This document shows, piece after piece, positions 1 to 7,646 of a stretch of 49,135 nt of DNA. The notes beneath the pieces were generated by a model. The model worked only from the letters and a program-made list of their open reading frames with translations. It was not told the origin of the DNA and did not search any database. Where the stretch lies: assembly GCA_028279985.1 (NCBI GenBank), contig JANQMR010000014.1:1-49135 (forward strand), given 5' to 3'. The position numbers and the translations under genes were made by a program. How positions within the stretch are numbered: the stretch's first letter is position 1; each line of letters begins with the position of its first letter. This stretch comes from Woeseiaceae bacterium. GTDB taxonomy: Bacteria > Pseudomonadota > Gammaproteobacteria > Steroidobacterales > Woeseiaceae.

Positions 1-143
1 TCGGATCCCTATTCTACCCTTTACTGCGAATCCCTGCTCCGAAAAAACCCCGATTTCCCTAATACACTCAGTCGCTTAACACTTTTTCAGGGCCGACTAG
101 CTATCGATCGACCCAGGTAGCCTGCACTGGAGTCCAACGACAG

Positions 144-1367
144 CTACAGATACCCCGCCGGTATCGCGTCCACGTCGTCGGTGATGGGCAACCAGTTTTG
201 CGTCAGGCAGACGATCCCACCATGCCCTCTCGGCAACGAAAGCTTGTCCAGGATACGAAACTGTTTCGCCTGGCGTTTATCGGGCCTGGCCGCCTTTTTG
301 AACTCTACGGGGTACAGACTGCCGTCGCGTTCGATCAGCAGGTCAATCTCTTTCTTGTCCCGGTCGCGGTAGAAGCTGACGGGCGCTTCTTTGCCGTCGT
401 GCCAGTAGCTTTTCAGTATCTCGGTGAAAAGAAAGGTCTCCAGGATATGCCCGGCCATCGCCCCTGCTTCGAGTGCCTCGGGGCTTGTCCATTTGACGAG
501 ATAGCTGCACAGGCCGGTATCCAAAAAATAGAGTTTCGGCGCCTTGACCAGGCGTTTGGTTCGGTTGGAGTGATAGGGTTCGAGCAAATAGATCAGACCC
601 GAGGTTTGCAGAATAGACAGCCAGGACTTGGCGGTCTTCGGATCGACATCCGAATCCCGTGCTAGGTCGGCCATGTTGAGTAATTGCCCGGTCCTGGCTG
701 CCGTCGCTCGTATGAAATGTGTAAAGGCGCTTTCATCCCCGACGCGGGTAAGATCACGAACATCACGCTGGATATAGGTTTGCAGATAAGAACTGTAGAA
801 CACATCGCGATCCACATCGGGATTGAGTGCAATCGCCGGAAAGCTACCGGTCCATATACGCCGAAAGATGTCCATTAGCGTCAAATCCGGCGCATACTCT
901 GAACGCGTGGCCAATCCGTCCGGAATCGGCAGGAAGGGACTGCTTTTTGCAGCATGCCCATGTTGCTCGACCATACCCAGACCGAGCAGCTTTAGAATCG
1001 CCACCCGCCCAGCCAGCGTCTCGGAAACATTCCGCATCAAATGGAACTGCTGGGAGCCGGTTAGCCAGAACTGACCTGCCCGCCCGGACTGATCCACGGA
1101 CAATTTGATATAAGGGAACAAATCCGGAGCGTACTGAATCTCGTCAATCAGGACGGGAGGCGGAAACCGCTGTAGAAACAAGGCGGGGTCGTCGGTGGCC
1201 AGTTGCCGTGTGCCCGGATCGTCTAGGCTGACGTAGGTCATCCCTTCGGGCGCACAGGCCTGCAGCAGCGTCGTTTTACCCACTTGGCGGGGCCCCGTGA
1301 CCAGGACGACCGGAAAGGTCTCCGCTGTCTGGAGCAAAGTGTTGGCTAAAGTGCGCTCGAGGAACAT
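144..1367 (-). CDS. AAA ATPase with DUF4143 domain
   Basis: The 407-residue protein has a P-loop at residues 25-32 (GPRQVGKT), a Walker B strand at about 72-77 (VLIDEI), and a sensor-like WLTGSQQF segment near residue 105. The C-terminal half has the DUF4143 layout, with a PD-(D/E)XK-like strand pair near the end (EIDLLIE followed by PVEFKK). This is a common, widely transferred prokaryotic ATPase family of poorly defined function; some members sit beside toxin-antitoxin or defence genes. The start is fixed by homology, because the hydrophobic strand before the P-loop begins about 20 residues in. No Shine-Dalgarno sequence precedes the ATG; a long palindrome abuts it instead, so the message may be leaderless or nearly so. 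It stands alone, next to a transposase remnant, which fits horizontal transfer. The family call is secure and the role is unknown. Confidence 0.9.
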   Translation of the reverse strand: MFLERTLANTLLQTAETFPVVLVTGPRQVGKTTLLQACAPEGMTYVSLDDPGTRQLATDDPALFLQRFPPPVLIDEIQYAPDLFPYIKLSVDQSGRAGQFWLTGSQQFHLMRNVSETLAGRVAILKLLGLGMVEQHGHAAKSSPFLPIPDGLATRSEYAPDLTLMDIFRRIWTGSFPAIALNPDVDRDVFYSSYLQTYIQRDVRDLTRVGDESAFTHFIRATAARTGQLLNMADLARDSDVDPKTAKSWLSILQTSGLIYLLEPYHSNRTKRLVKAPKLYFLDTGLCSYLVKWTSPEALEAGAMAGHILETFLFTEILKSYWHDGKEAPVSFYRDRDKKEIDLLIERDGSLYPVEFKKAARPDKRQAKQFRILDKLSLPRGHGGIVCLTQNWLPITDDVDAIPAGYL

Positions 1368-1408
1368 TTTTCGGCTAAAATGGAATTCTAGTCCATAATA
1401 GCCGAAAA
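1368..1408. promoter_or_regulatory. 41-bp interrupted palindrome abutting the ATPase start codon
   Basis: Arms TTTTCGGCTA (1368-1377) and TAGCCGAAAA (1399-1408) are perfect complements. Inner arms ATGGA (1380-1384) and TCCAT (1392-1396) are also perfect, with AA on both sides and a 7-nt centre. The palindrome touches the ATG of the ATPase gene (1365-1367). On the minus strand it contains TATTAT, a possible -10 hexamer. This looks like an operator for a dimeric repressor overlapping the promoter. The binding protein, possibly the ATPase itself, is not known. Confidence 0.7.
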
Positions 1409-1495
1409 CTGTTCAATGCTCCAGGAAACACAGTCCACAATCACAGCATACGATACAAGCTTCGATTCTGAGGGACAATTTAGGGCCTGTTAACA

Positions 1496-1756
1496 CTAAG
1501 AGATTGCCTCAACGATCAAAGCGAAGTGAATGAAGAACAGGAACATGACATCCAGTTTGTCGAAGCGGGAGAAGATTCTTCGAAAGCCTTTGAGCTGCCG
1601 GAACAAGCGTTCGACTTCATTGCGTTTCTTGTACATCTCCTTGTCGTATTCCCACGGTGACAAACGGTTGCGCTTCGGTGGAACCACCGGCTCCATGCCA
1701 AGATCAAAAACCAACTGCCGTGTTTCATCGCCTTCATAGGCCCTAGTCGGATGGCA
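1496..1756 (-). pseudogene. IS5-family transposase, C-terminal remnant
   Basis: Read on the minus strand, the frame gives AYEGDETRQL, then PVVPPKRNR, then YDKEMYKKRNEVERLFRQLK and RRIFSRFDKLD. This is the C-terminal part of an IS5-type DDE transposase, including the final catalytic Glu in RNEVERLF. The N-terminal half, with the first two catalytic aspartates, is missing. Reading back past about 1756 the frame meets a stop, and the codons just before it no longer resemble the family. The flank near 1483-1500 (GGGCCTGTTAACACTA) could be the old terminal inverted repeat; no matching end was found. The copy is dead and marks this region as a landing site for mobile DNA. Confidence 0.8.
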
Positions 1757-1868
1757 TAGTCATGCAGGCGCTAGACTGCGGTGCTTGGTGCATGCGGTCT
1801 TGTCGGTTGAAAGGCTTGATGATGTTGCGATCCTCCTGGCGTTGGCTGACTGCGAGCTCGCCCGGGTA

Positions 1869-1888
1869 GCGTACGTTTCGACGTACGC
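1869..1888. other. Perfect 8-bp hairpin with TTCG loop
   Basis: GCGTACGT, TTCG, ACGTACGC form a perfect 20-nt hairpin. It lies 23 nt beyond the stop of the minus-strand nitrobindin-like gene, so it could end or stabilise that transcript. No T-run follows on the minus strand, so it is not a classical intrinsic terminator. Confidence 0.5.
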
Positions 1889-1910
1889 CATGCTCGAATC
1901 GTCTATGAGC

Positions 1911-2501
1911 TCAGGGCTGTAAAGACAACGTCGCCTCGTCTGTATGGTTAAAATCCTGCCCCATGATATGCAGCACCGAATCCTCGTAGTACCTGTACGT
2001 ATCATTCGTCTGCGACATGTTCGTGGTGAACCTCTGTGTCGGCGCGTTTTGCAGCAGATACGGTTCGTTTGAGATGCCGTAACTTGGATCACCCGCCTTC
2101 GCTGATGCCGTCATTACGAGCCCATCATGAACGCTCAGCGAATACGTACCACCGGCAAGGATAGCAATCCCCCGTGGAATGGCGACAACCTTGCGGAACG
2201 TGTTATCCGCATAGGCGAGCAGCCAATAGCCGGTTTCCTGATGCATAGGCACACCCGTTTCCGCGTTGACCAGTTGCGTATAGTAGTGCACGCACAGAAG
2301 CTTCTGACCAGTCTCCGGGTCGCCATTGACGGTTTGAAACGACGGCCCCATGGTCATCGTTTCGGTGTATGTCGTCACGAGTGGGCCATTCGGTGTAGGA
2401 AACGTGTCCTTTCCCTGCCCAATCCAAGTGGTATTGGCGAGAGACTCAAAGTGCGCGAGAAGTTCTGAGCCGTTGTTTTTTGAGGATGCTACTTCGTTCA
2501 T
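1911..2501 (-). CDS. Nitrobindin-like heme-binding beta-barrel protein
   Basis: The 196-residue protein resembles the FABP-like/THAP4-type heme-binding beta-barrel (nitrobindin) family. It has an early TTWIGQGKDTFPTPNGP segment (about 24-40), matching the family's G-W-x-G-x-G...P-T opening, a central HQETGYWLL strand, a P-R-G turn (AIPRGI), and a C-terminal FNHTDEATL segment with a histidine where these proteins carry a conserved one near the heme. Most of the chain is short beta strands. No signal peptide or membrane segment is seen, so it is probably cytoplasmic. Family members bind ferric heme and some react with nitric oxide or peroxynitrite; whether this one does is inference. It is monocistronic, with a palindrome 51-85 bp upstream of its ATG. 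Confidence 0.75.
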   Translation of the reverse strand: MNEVASSKNNGSELLAHFESLANTTWIGQGKDTFPTPNGPLVTTYTETMTMGPSFQTVNGDPETGQKLLCVHYYTQLVNAETGVPMHQETGYWLLAYADNTFRKVVAIPRGIAILAGGTYSLSVHDGLVMTASAKAGDPSYGISNEPYLLQNAPTQRFTTNMSQTNDTYRYYEDSVLHIMGQDFNHTDEATLSLQP

Positions 2502-3034
2502 GGCTGTATTCCCTCCTATTTTCCTAGCAATCTGTACATCGCTATTCGACTGGCGCCGGAGTCAGCCGCAGCCGATATCCGGCGCCTGTCACCTTCAACC
2601 CTGTCTGCCAGGAATCGCCTCGCCTTTGTGTTTGCTTGTTGTTCTTGGAACGGCGAGCTCATTCACCCGATCACCACCATATCTGGCAACTATAAGTATA
2701 GTCGCTAAACTGGTGGTAAATAGCGCTCCCATTCGGAGGGCTATGTGCAAATAAAATCAAGAAGTTACAGTCGCAAACTGCCTACGCCGGTTGAAACTTC
2801 AGGAGGGTCGTCAATACCTCATCAGTTACAAGGTCGGTCGGGGTATCGTCGGCGCGTCTCTGGTCAACAACTAGCAACTAGGACGAGCACGGTCTCAAAT
2901 CGGCGTTGTCGGATCGATATCAATGAGTGAGAAGTATGCAAAAATGGGAAAGCAGCTTCATGTCGACCAAACGAAGCGCTAAGTCGTCGGCAGATTAGGG
3001 GCCGACCTGACTGACACTTGGAGAAGCTATTACA
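2502..3034. other. Divergent intergenic region, 533 bp
   Basis: The region separates the minus-strand nitrobindin-like gene from the plus-strand serine hydrolase gene and should hold both promoters. No credible coding sequence was found; the short frames here lack family features and ribosome sites. The only clear structure is the inverted repeat at 2552-2586. The sequence from about 2660 to 3030 is visibly AT-richer than the flanking genes. Confidence 0.5.
2552..2586. promoter_or_regulatory. 9-bp inverted repeat upstream of the nitrobindin-like gene
   Basis: GGCGCCGGA (2552-2560) and TCCGGCGCC (2578-2586) are perfect complements separated by 17 nt. The centres are about 26 bp apart, which would place two half-sites on nearly the same DNA face. 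The position, 51-85 bp before the ATG at 2501, suits an operator. A hairpin in the mRNA leader is the alternative. Confidence 0.5.
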
Positions 3035-4243
3035 TTGGATACCCGCTCCTTTCTCGTCTCGGTAGTGTTGTTGGCCGGAATTGCGCTGACTCCAGCCCAC
3101 GCCCAGGACGATCCTCGCATCGACGCCTTCGAGAACGGCTTCGTCGCCATGGCGGACGCCGATGACCCGGCCACGCCGACATTCAATGTCGAAGAACGGC
3201 TGCGGCGCAACAGCACCCCCGCACTAGCCGCCGCGGTCATCGATAATGGCGAGATCGTTTTAGCAAGAGGCTATGGCCTCACCCGGGCCGGCGGCGACGA
3301 GGCCGCCGATGACGACACCGTCTTCTCGGTCGGCTCCGTCAGCAAGATTGTCAACGCCACCCTGATCTTGCGGCTGGTCGCCGACGGCGCGCTCGACCTG
3401 GATAAGGACATCAACACCTACCTCACCTCATGGAAGGTGCCAGACAATGTCTATGCGCGGGAGGCGCCGGTCACGCTGCGCAACCTCCTTTCCCACACGG
3501 CGGGCTTCACCGTCCACGGCTTTCCGGACTTTCAGCCGGGCGACGACTTGCCCACAGCGATTGAGACGCTGGAAGGCAAGCGTCCCGCCCGAACTGATCC
3601 GGTACGCGTGACCTTCACACCAGGCGAGCGCATGCGCTATTCCGGCGGCGGCATCACGGTGAGCCAAGTGCTCGTCGAGGATGTCACCGGCCTGTCCTAC
3701 AATGAAGCGGCCCGGAAGTACGTCTTTGATCCGCTCGGCATGACCCGCAGCACCTTTGCTAATCCGCTCCCGGCCAGCCATGGAAACATCGCGCGCGCTC
3801 ACGATGATCGCGGCGAGCCAACGGCCCTTCCGCGCGGATGGGAAGCCATGCCGGAAATGGCTGCCTCCGGGCTGTGGGCCAGCGCCGGCGATCTCTCAGT
3901 GTTCCTTTTGGCGCTCATCCAAAGCGTGCGGGGCGAAAGCGATTTCCTGCCGGAGGCTCTGGCGATCGATATGGTGACGCGTGAGTCCCATAGCTGGCAC
4001 GGGCTTGGGCCCCGTCTCAATGGCGAGGGCGAGACTTTCGTGTTCCACCATGGCGGCGCCAATGATAGCTACCGCGCCTGGATCGAAGGCCACCCCGAAA
4101 CCGGCGATGGTGCCCTGTTCATCGCCAATAGCCGCAACGGACACTTCATATTGCGCGAAGCGCGCCTGTCCGCGGCCCGCGCTTTCGATTGGGCGATCGA
4201 CCTTGAAGACGGGTATGAGGAGCCCGAGGATCTGCCCAAATGA
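3035..4243 (+). CDS. Beta-lactamase-family serine hydrolase (exported)
   Basis: The 402-residue protein starts at a TTG preceded by GGAGAA (3020-3025). The N-terminus is a signal peptide (about residues 1-23, ending AHA-Q). The penicillin-binding fold motifs are present: S101-V-S-K104 with the nucleophilic serine and its lysine, Y202-S-G as the tyrosine motif, and HHGG near residue 343 in place of KTG. This is the class C/esterase-like branch (Pfam Beta-lactamase), whose members act as D-aminopeptidases, carboxypeptidases, esterases or lactamases, so the substrate cannot be named. It should act in the periplasm. It is monocistronic, and tandem repeats and hairpins lie beyond its stop. A true antibiotic-resistance role is not supported by sequence alone. 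Confidence 0.88.
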   Translation: MDTRSFLVSVVLLAGIALTPAHAQDDPRIDAFENGFVAMADADDPATPTFNVEERLRRNSTPALAAAVIDNGEIVLARGYGLTRAGGDEAADDDTVFSVGSVSKIVNATLILRLVADGALDLDKDINTYLTSWKVPDNVYAREAPVTLRNLLSHTAGFTVHGFPDFQPGDDLPTAIETLEGKRPARTDPVRVTFTPGERMRYSGGGITVSQVLVEDVTGLSYNEAARKYVFDPLGMTRSTFANPLPASHGNIARAHDDRGEPTALPRGWEAMPEMAASGLWASAGDLSVFLLALIQSVRGESDFLPEALAIDMVTRESHSWHGLGPRLNGEGETFVFHHGGANDSYRAWIEGHPETGDGALFIANSRNGHFILREARLSAARAFDWAIDLEDGYEEPEDLPK

Positions 4244-4282
4244 AGATGCAATTCATCCGTGCGGGTCAAGCCGGCCTCGCGT

Positions 4283-4335
4283 TGCGCAAATAGCATGCGC
4301 AAATAGGACAGGCACATTGGCACAGGCACATTGGC
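4283..4335. repeat. Two short perfect tandem repeats in a convergent gap
   Basis: TGCGCAAATAG occurs at 4283-4293 and 4296-4306. ACAGGCACATTGGC occurs twice back to back at 4308-4321 and 4322-4335. Both pairs are perfect. They lie between the convergent serine hydrolase and DUF899 genes and look like slippage products or remnants of a repeat family. Confidence 0.7.
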
Positions 4336-4394
4336 AAGTACAAACACGGTGACATCGCTTTAGCCAATATGTGACTGTCCAAATGAAAACGCCT

Positions 4395-4418
4395 CGCCCT
4401 TCGGGCGCGCTTCGCGCG
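4395..4418. terminator. Two overlapping GC-rich hairpins between convergent genes
   Basis: CGCCC-TTC-GGGCG (4395-4407) overlaps CGCGC-TTC-GCGCG (4406-4418). Only one can form at a time. They lie in the gap (4244-4541) between two convergent genes, where a two-way transcription stop is expected. A short CCAAAA run follows on the plus strand. The remainder of the gap shows no gene. Confidence 0.4.
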
Positions 4419-4541
4419 TCCAAAACCGCTGCGCGATTTTGTCGAACGTAGCGCCCCGAAAAAGAGGCAAACCGTCTCAAGCTACGCATCGCCGAAAACC
4501 CACTCCAATTCCCCGTGGTGTATCGAGCCGTGCGTCCTGCC

Positions 4542-5228
4542 CTAGTCGCTCAGGAAGTGCTTCTCCAAGAACTCGGACCTGAAGTCCTGCGGCGGCGTCA
4601 GGCGGTTCGGGCGGCCTTCGGGCGTGAAGTCCATCAGGTTCCAGTAGGGCCAAACTGTGTCCACGTGGTTACCCTGTAGTTCGGTCCCCCAGAAATGGAA
4701 GATTTCGCCGTCGTGCTTCCTGAACACATGCATTACAGGCCATTGCATGTCGTCGTTTTCGCCCTGGCAGAGGTAGTCGGCCTGATAGGTGGTGCCAAAG
4801 CCCGACACCAGATCGATCTGGGCCCACCCGCGCGTACCGGCCCATTCGTTGATTTTTTCCGCCGGCGCCTTGGCGATGCCGCAAAACGCCGCATCCTGCG
4901 TCACCTGATACGCGCTGCGATCGAAGCCATCCATCAACGACGTACACGACGGACAGGGCTTGTCCCAACCGGGGCCGTACATGAAGTTGTAAAGCAGCAG
5001 TGTCGGCTTGTCGCCAAAGAGTTCGGACAACCGGACCTCCTGACCGACCTTGCCGTCATTGGCCCATTGAAACCGGTAGTCTTCCTTCAGTCGGCCTCCC
5101 CGGGGCAGTTGCCGGCGCATTGCCGCGACCCGTTTGAACTGCTCGACCAGGGCCTTCTCTTCTTCGAGCAAATCGTCGCGAGCTTTTCGGTACGCGGGGC
5201 TTTCGTTGGGGTAGCGGGAGTCACTCAT
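4542..5228 (-). CDS. DUF899 family thioredoxin-like protein
   Basis: This is a DUF899 protein of 228 residues. It begins ESPAYRKARDDLLEEE, continues with a charged helix and a GGRLKEDYRF segment, then LLLYNFMYGPGWDKPCPSCT with the paired cysteines (CPSC) characteristic of the family. Later come FGTTYQADY and VFRKHDGEIFHFWGTEL. DUF899 is a thioredoxin-fold clan member of unknown biochemical role, usually cytoplasmic. The ATG at 5228 was chosen, not the upstream ATG of the same frame, because the family begins at this point, GAGAGG lies 7 nt before it, and the 42 extra upstream residues resemble nothing. It is monocistronic, and its neighbours do not reveal a function. Confidence 0.85.
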   Translation of the reverse strand: MSDSRYPNESPAYRKARDDLLEEEKALVEQFKRVAAMRRQLPRGGRLKEDYRFQWANDGKVGQEVRLSELFGDKPTLLLYNFMYGPGWDKPCPSCTSLMDGFDRSAYQVTQDAAFCGIAKAPAEKINEWAGTRGWAQIDLVSGFGTTYQADYLCQGENDDMQWPVMHVFRKHDGEIFHFWGTELQGNHVDTVWPYWNLMDFTPEGRPNRLTPPQDFRSEFLEKHFLSD

Positions 5229-5702
5229 ATCCCAGCCTCTCGGTCCATGTAACCTGTCCAGAAGAAGTATAGTCAATCGGAGTGTCACCAATCTCAAGTA
5301 CTTTTCGCGATTTTTGTCGGTGAAGTTACGAAAATACTGGTCTTTTCGTTTCAATTTATTCGACGTAATAGCAACACCGAGTTTACGTGCAGCAGGGATT
5401 TCGTCAGCTACCCATTAGTTGTTGCTTTGGTAGCGGCTGCAGGTACGCGGAGGGCAGTCTCTCGCCATTGCGCCGGATTGGAGAACGGCTTCCATTCTCG
5501 AATTCGGCAAGCGATTAACTTGGCATTCGAACGAGTTTTTCAGTTCGACGCCAAAGCGGCGTTCGCAGAAAATTGCGGCTGCTTGAGCACGGTATTTTGG
5601 AGGAATTCCGATCCAGGTGAAATAGAATCAATGACTTGAGGAGTTTCTCCTGTTTGGATTGCACGTTTCGCCTCTCTGGTCCGTTATTACAGTTGGCACG
5701 CC
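5229..5702. other. Divergent intergenic region, 474 bp
   Basis: The region separates the minus-strand DUF899 gene from the plus-strand sigma factor operon. It is AT-rich relative to the genes beyond 7.7 kb. No convincing coding sequence, RNA or repeat was recognised. It must contain the promoter of the sigma factor operon, but no clear hexamer pair stands out. Confidence 0.45.
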
Positions 5703-6173
5703 ATGATGGACGAGGCCAGATTCAGGGAATGGTGGACGCAGGTGTTTCCTGGGGTCCGCCGATCGATTGTCTCGATTGTCGGATCCGAGTCGATCGATGT
5801 TCTCCAGGACGTCTCGCTGATGGCAATACAGCGTTTCGATGAATTCGAGGATTTCGAGACATTCAAAAGGTGGTGTTTCATACGGGCCAGGTGGCTTTCG
5901 CTGGACGAACTAACACGGCGCGGACGCTATGTCGATTACGCTGAGCAACTCGTCGAAGACGGACAAGACGAAGATCGTGATCGGAGCCTGGGGGAACTCT
6001 ACAAGCTGATTGCCAATCTTCCGACTCAACAGCGAAAGGTGACCAGAGATCGGCTTCAAGGCTTCACGACTGAGGAAGTAGCCGCCCGACTCGGTATCTC
6101 ACCAAGCAGCGTTCGCTCTCTTTGGAGATTCGCTAAGCAAAATTTGGTCAGGATGATAAAAGATGACAGCTAG
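5703..6173 (+). CDS. Sigma-70 family (ECF-like) RNA polymerase sigma factor
   Basis: The 156-residue protein has two sigma regions. Residues 1-75 look like a diverged region 2, with FREWWTQVFPGVRR, then SESIDVLQDVSLMAIQRF at the -10-recognition and core-binding helix, then FKRWCFIRARWLSLDE. Residues about 100-155 are region 4, with IANLPTQQRKVTRDR and a clear helix-turn-helix in TEEVAARLGISPSSVRSLW. A short acidic linker separates them. The start is ATG 5703, with another ATG immediately after; neither has a strong ribosome site. The gene overlaps the next gene by 11 nt, so the two are probably translationally coupled. No classical anti-sigma zinc motif is seen downstream; the adjacent membrane protein is the best candidate partner. 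Confidence 0.82.
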   Translation: MMDEARFREWWTQVFPGVRRSIVSIVGSESIDVLQDVSLMAIQRFDEFEDFETFKRWCFIRARWLSLDELTRRGRYVDYAEQLVEDGQDEDRDRSLGELYKLIANLPTQQRKVTRDRLQGFTTEEVAARLGISPSSVRSLWRFAKQNLVRMIKDDS

Positions 6174-6624
6174 TACAGCTTCCAACATACCACTAGAGAG
6201 TAGTGCTAAAGGTATCTTCTCGAGTGCTTTTCCTCTCCGCTTGGCCGGTCGGATTTCTGAGCGTTCGTCGACCGTTGTCGTCTCCGTAGTCTTGCGCCGA
6301 CTGATGACCTTCGGTGGCATCGGCTTACTCGGAATCATTGCGGCTATTGCGATGTTTGTGCTGGCGCGTTCTGGCGTCGTTGAGCAGGTTCATACTCAAC
6401 GCTTGGTGACCTTGGTCTCGATCGCCGGCGTCCTCACTGCCGTTTCGTCGACGATAGCCATGTGTATCCTCCTCTGGGATGCCTTCCTGGTTCAGTATGC
6501 AAAGCGATTGTCTCTTGAAAACGAGATGCTGGAACAGGGGATGCCGGCCGAGGAACTGGTGGCTGCTGGCGACATTGGAGTTGGCGATCATGAGGAGCTT
6601 CGAGAGTTTTCGTCGCCTGAGTGA
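6163..6624 (+). CDS. Membrane protein with two transmembrane segments, cotranscribed with sigma factor
   Basis: The 153-residue protein matches no family I recognise. A basic, Ser-rich N-terminus (about 1-45) is followed by two hydrophobic segments, near residues 50-68 (GIGLLGIIAAIAMFVLA) and 82-108 (VTLVSIAGVLTAVSS then AMCILLWDAFLV). An acidic C-terminal tail rich in Glu ends at EFSSPE. It overlaps the sigma factor gene by 11 nt and is in the same reading frame as the following Hsp20-like domain, separated by one TGA at 6622-6624. By position it could be a membrane anchor or an anti-sigma-like partner, but it lacks the HxxxCxxC zinc motif or any known anti-sigma domain. That role is inference from context only. 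Confidence 0.65.
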   Translation: MTASTASNIPLESSAKGIFSSAFPLRLAGRISERSSTVVVSVVLRRLMTFGGIGLLGIIAAIAMFVLARSGVVEQVHTQRLVTLVSIAGVLTAVSSTIAMCILLWDAFLVQYAKRLSLENEMLEQGMPAEELVAAGDIGVGDHEELREFSSPE

Positions 6625-6660
6625 AGAATAGAGATCATAGAGCAGGTTGAGGCCCTGACG

Positions 6661-6939
6661 GTGCGTGCGAAGATGCCCGGCATCAGGAAAGAAGATCTCA
6701 AAATCACGATCGCGGGAGACCGACTATTAACCTTTGAGGCCGAATGCGAGATCAAGGAGAAGGGAGATAGAGAAAACTTCCATCGCTCCGAGATGGCATA
6801 CGGCCCCATGTACAGGGCCGTCAATCTGCCGGTTGAAGTCGAAGGCGACAAAGCACGGGCCGAACTGAAAGACGGCATCGCCAAAGTCGTACTACCGAGA
6901 GTGAAGCCTGGCAAGTTTCACAAAGTCGAAGTCGCATAA
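6661..6939 (+). CDS. Hsp20/alpha-crystallin-like domain protein without N-terminal arm
   Basis: The encoded alpha-crystallin domain is clear: AKMPGIRKEDLKI (beta strand 2-3), FHRSEMAYGPMYRAVNLP, then KARAELKDGIAKVVLP, ending with the short extension PGKFHKVEVA. Small heat-shock proteins hold unfolded proteins and usually have a 30-60 residue N-terminal arm, absent here. The nominal GTG start at 6661 has GAGG 8 nt upstream. However, the first domain strand, IEIIEQVEALTV, is encoded upstream of it in the same frame, from 6631. No ATG, GTG or TTG exists in frame between the TGA at 6622 and 6661. So either translation starts at a rare codon (ATA 6628, ATC 6634 or CTG 6655), or the domain was or is fused to the preceding membrane protein. 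The operon context suggests envelope stress. Confidence 0.75.
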   Translation: MRAKMPGIRKEDLKITIAGDRLLTFEAECEIKEKGDRENFHRSEMAYGPMYRAVNLPVEVEGDKARAELKDGIAKVVLPRVKPGKFHKVEVA

Positions 6940-6942
6940 CTT

Positions 6943-7311
6943 TTGAGCAGCGAAACGACGGCCTGCGTCATTGCATCTCTGGTTGCAACAGCATTGACCG
7001 GCTACCTGATTTATCTGAGCTTTAATGCCAAATCAGGAAAACTGGGAACCGCGAGAGAGGGAATCGCAGAGTTTCGTGCCTGCAATACATGCCTCGAACG
7101 CTTCATCGTCTTTTTCTGGTACAGCGTTGCCGTACTGACGCTTGGCTTTCGCTGCTTCGCTGTAGTCGTCGCCGGCATCATCGCGTCTATGACGTCGGCC
7201 GTATGCGGCTTTACTCCCTGGCCCTATCTAGTCCAGATCCTAGATCGAGTGATGGACGGTCTTTTTGGTCCGCCTCGGATCGCAAAGTCTATAATCGCGA
7301 CTGGCAACTGA
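6943..7311 (+). CDS. Small membrane protein closing the sigma factor operon
   Basis: The 122-residue frame starts at TTG 6943, 3 nt after the Hsp20-like stop. It has a first hydrophobic helix near 8-28 (CVIASLVATALTGYLIYLSF), a short basic loop, a Cys-containing EFRACNTCLERF segment, and a long hydrophobic stretch (about 50-85, with FIVFFWYSVAVLTLGF and AVVVAGIIASM) that could form two helices. No known family was recognised. The TTG lacks a convincing ribosome site, so it is probably coupled to the upstream gene. Its inclusion as a gene rests on tight spacing and the hydrophobic pattern. Confidence 0.5.
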   Translation: MSSETTACVIASLVATALTGYLIYLSFNAKSGKLGTAREGIAEFRACNTCLERFIVFFWYSVAVLTLGFRCFAVVVAGIIASMTSAVCGFTPWPYLVQILDRVMDGLFGPPRIAKSIIATGN

Positions 7312-7646
7312 GTTCTCGGCTTTATCGCCGGCCTAGCCACACCTGAAAACGAGAAGAGTCGAGCCATAAATAGGCTGGTATGTCCGATATTTGGTTTGAA
7401 GTCACTTGCTCTCCGGGTATGCGGAATTCGCTACCAGCTTGCAGTGACCTTCGGCCGAGCAACACCGGCGGCCATCGGTAACAGCGCATCAAGCCTTGTC
7501 GAATGTGTTTACATCTGACTTCAATGGCAATATCCAAAGTGCTGATTTTTCTCCGCCTAACCGCTTGGCTCGATATTTGCATCTCAAAGCATACTCCAAA
7601 TTCGCCTAACACCCAGATTTTCGTGAGAAAAATGTCCTCGTTGCTC
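7312..7646. other. Intergenic region before the sigma factor/kinase module
   Basis: No gene, repeat or RNA was recognised. The base composition changes here from the AT-richer left segment to the GC-rich sequence that continues to about 17.4 kb. The promoter for the sigma factor/kinase pair should lie here. Confidence 0.4.

Noticed and set aside
3035..4243. Antibiotic-resistance beta-lactamase
   Set aside because: The fold motifs are those of the wide class C/esterase group (SxxK, YSG, HHGG); nothing specific to drug hydrolysis is seen.
5427..5639. Possible 70-residue gene between the DUF899 and sigma factor genes
   Set aside because: No ribosome site, no hydrophobic or family pattern, and composition like the surrounding noncoding sequence.
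5703..7311. Hsp20 operon as a phage or defence system
   Set aside because: No nuclease, integrase, phage structural or toxin feature is present; only stress-type genes can be supported.
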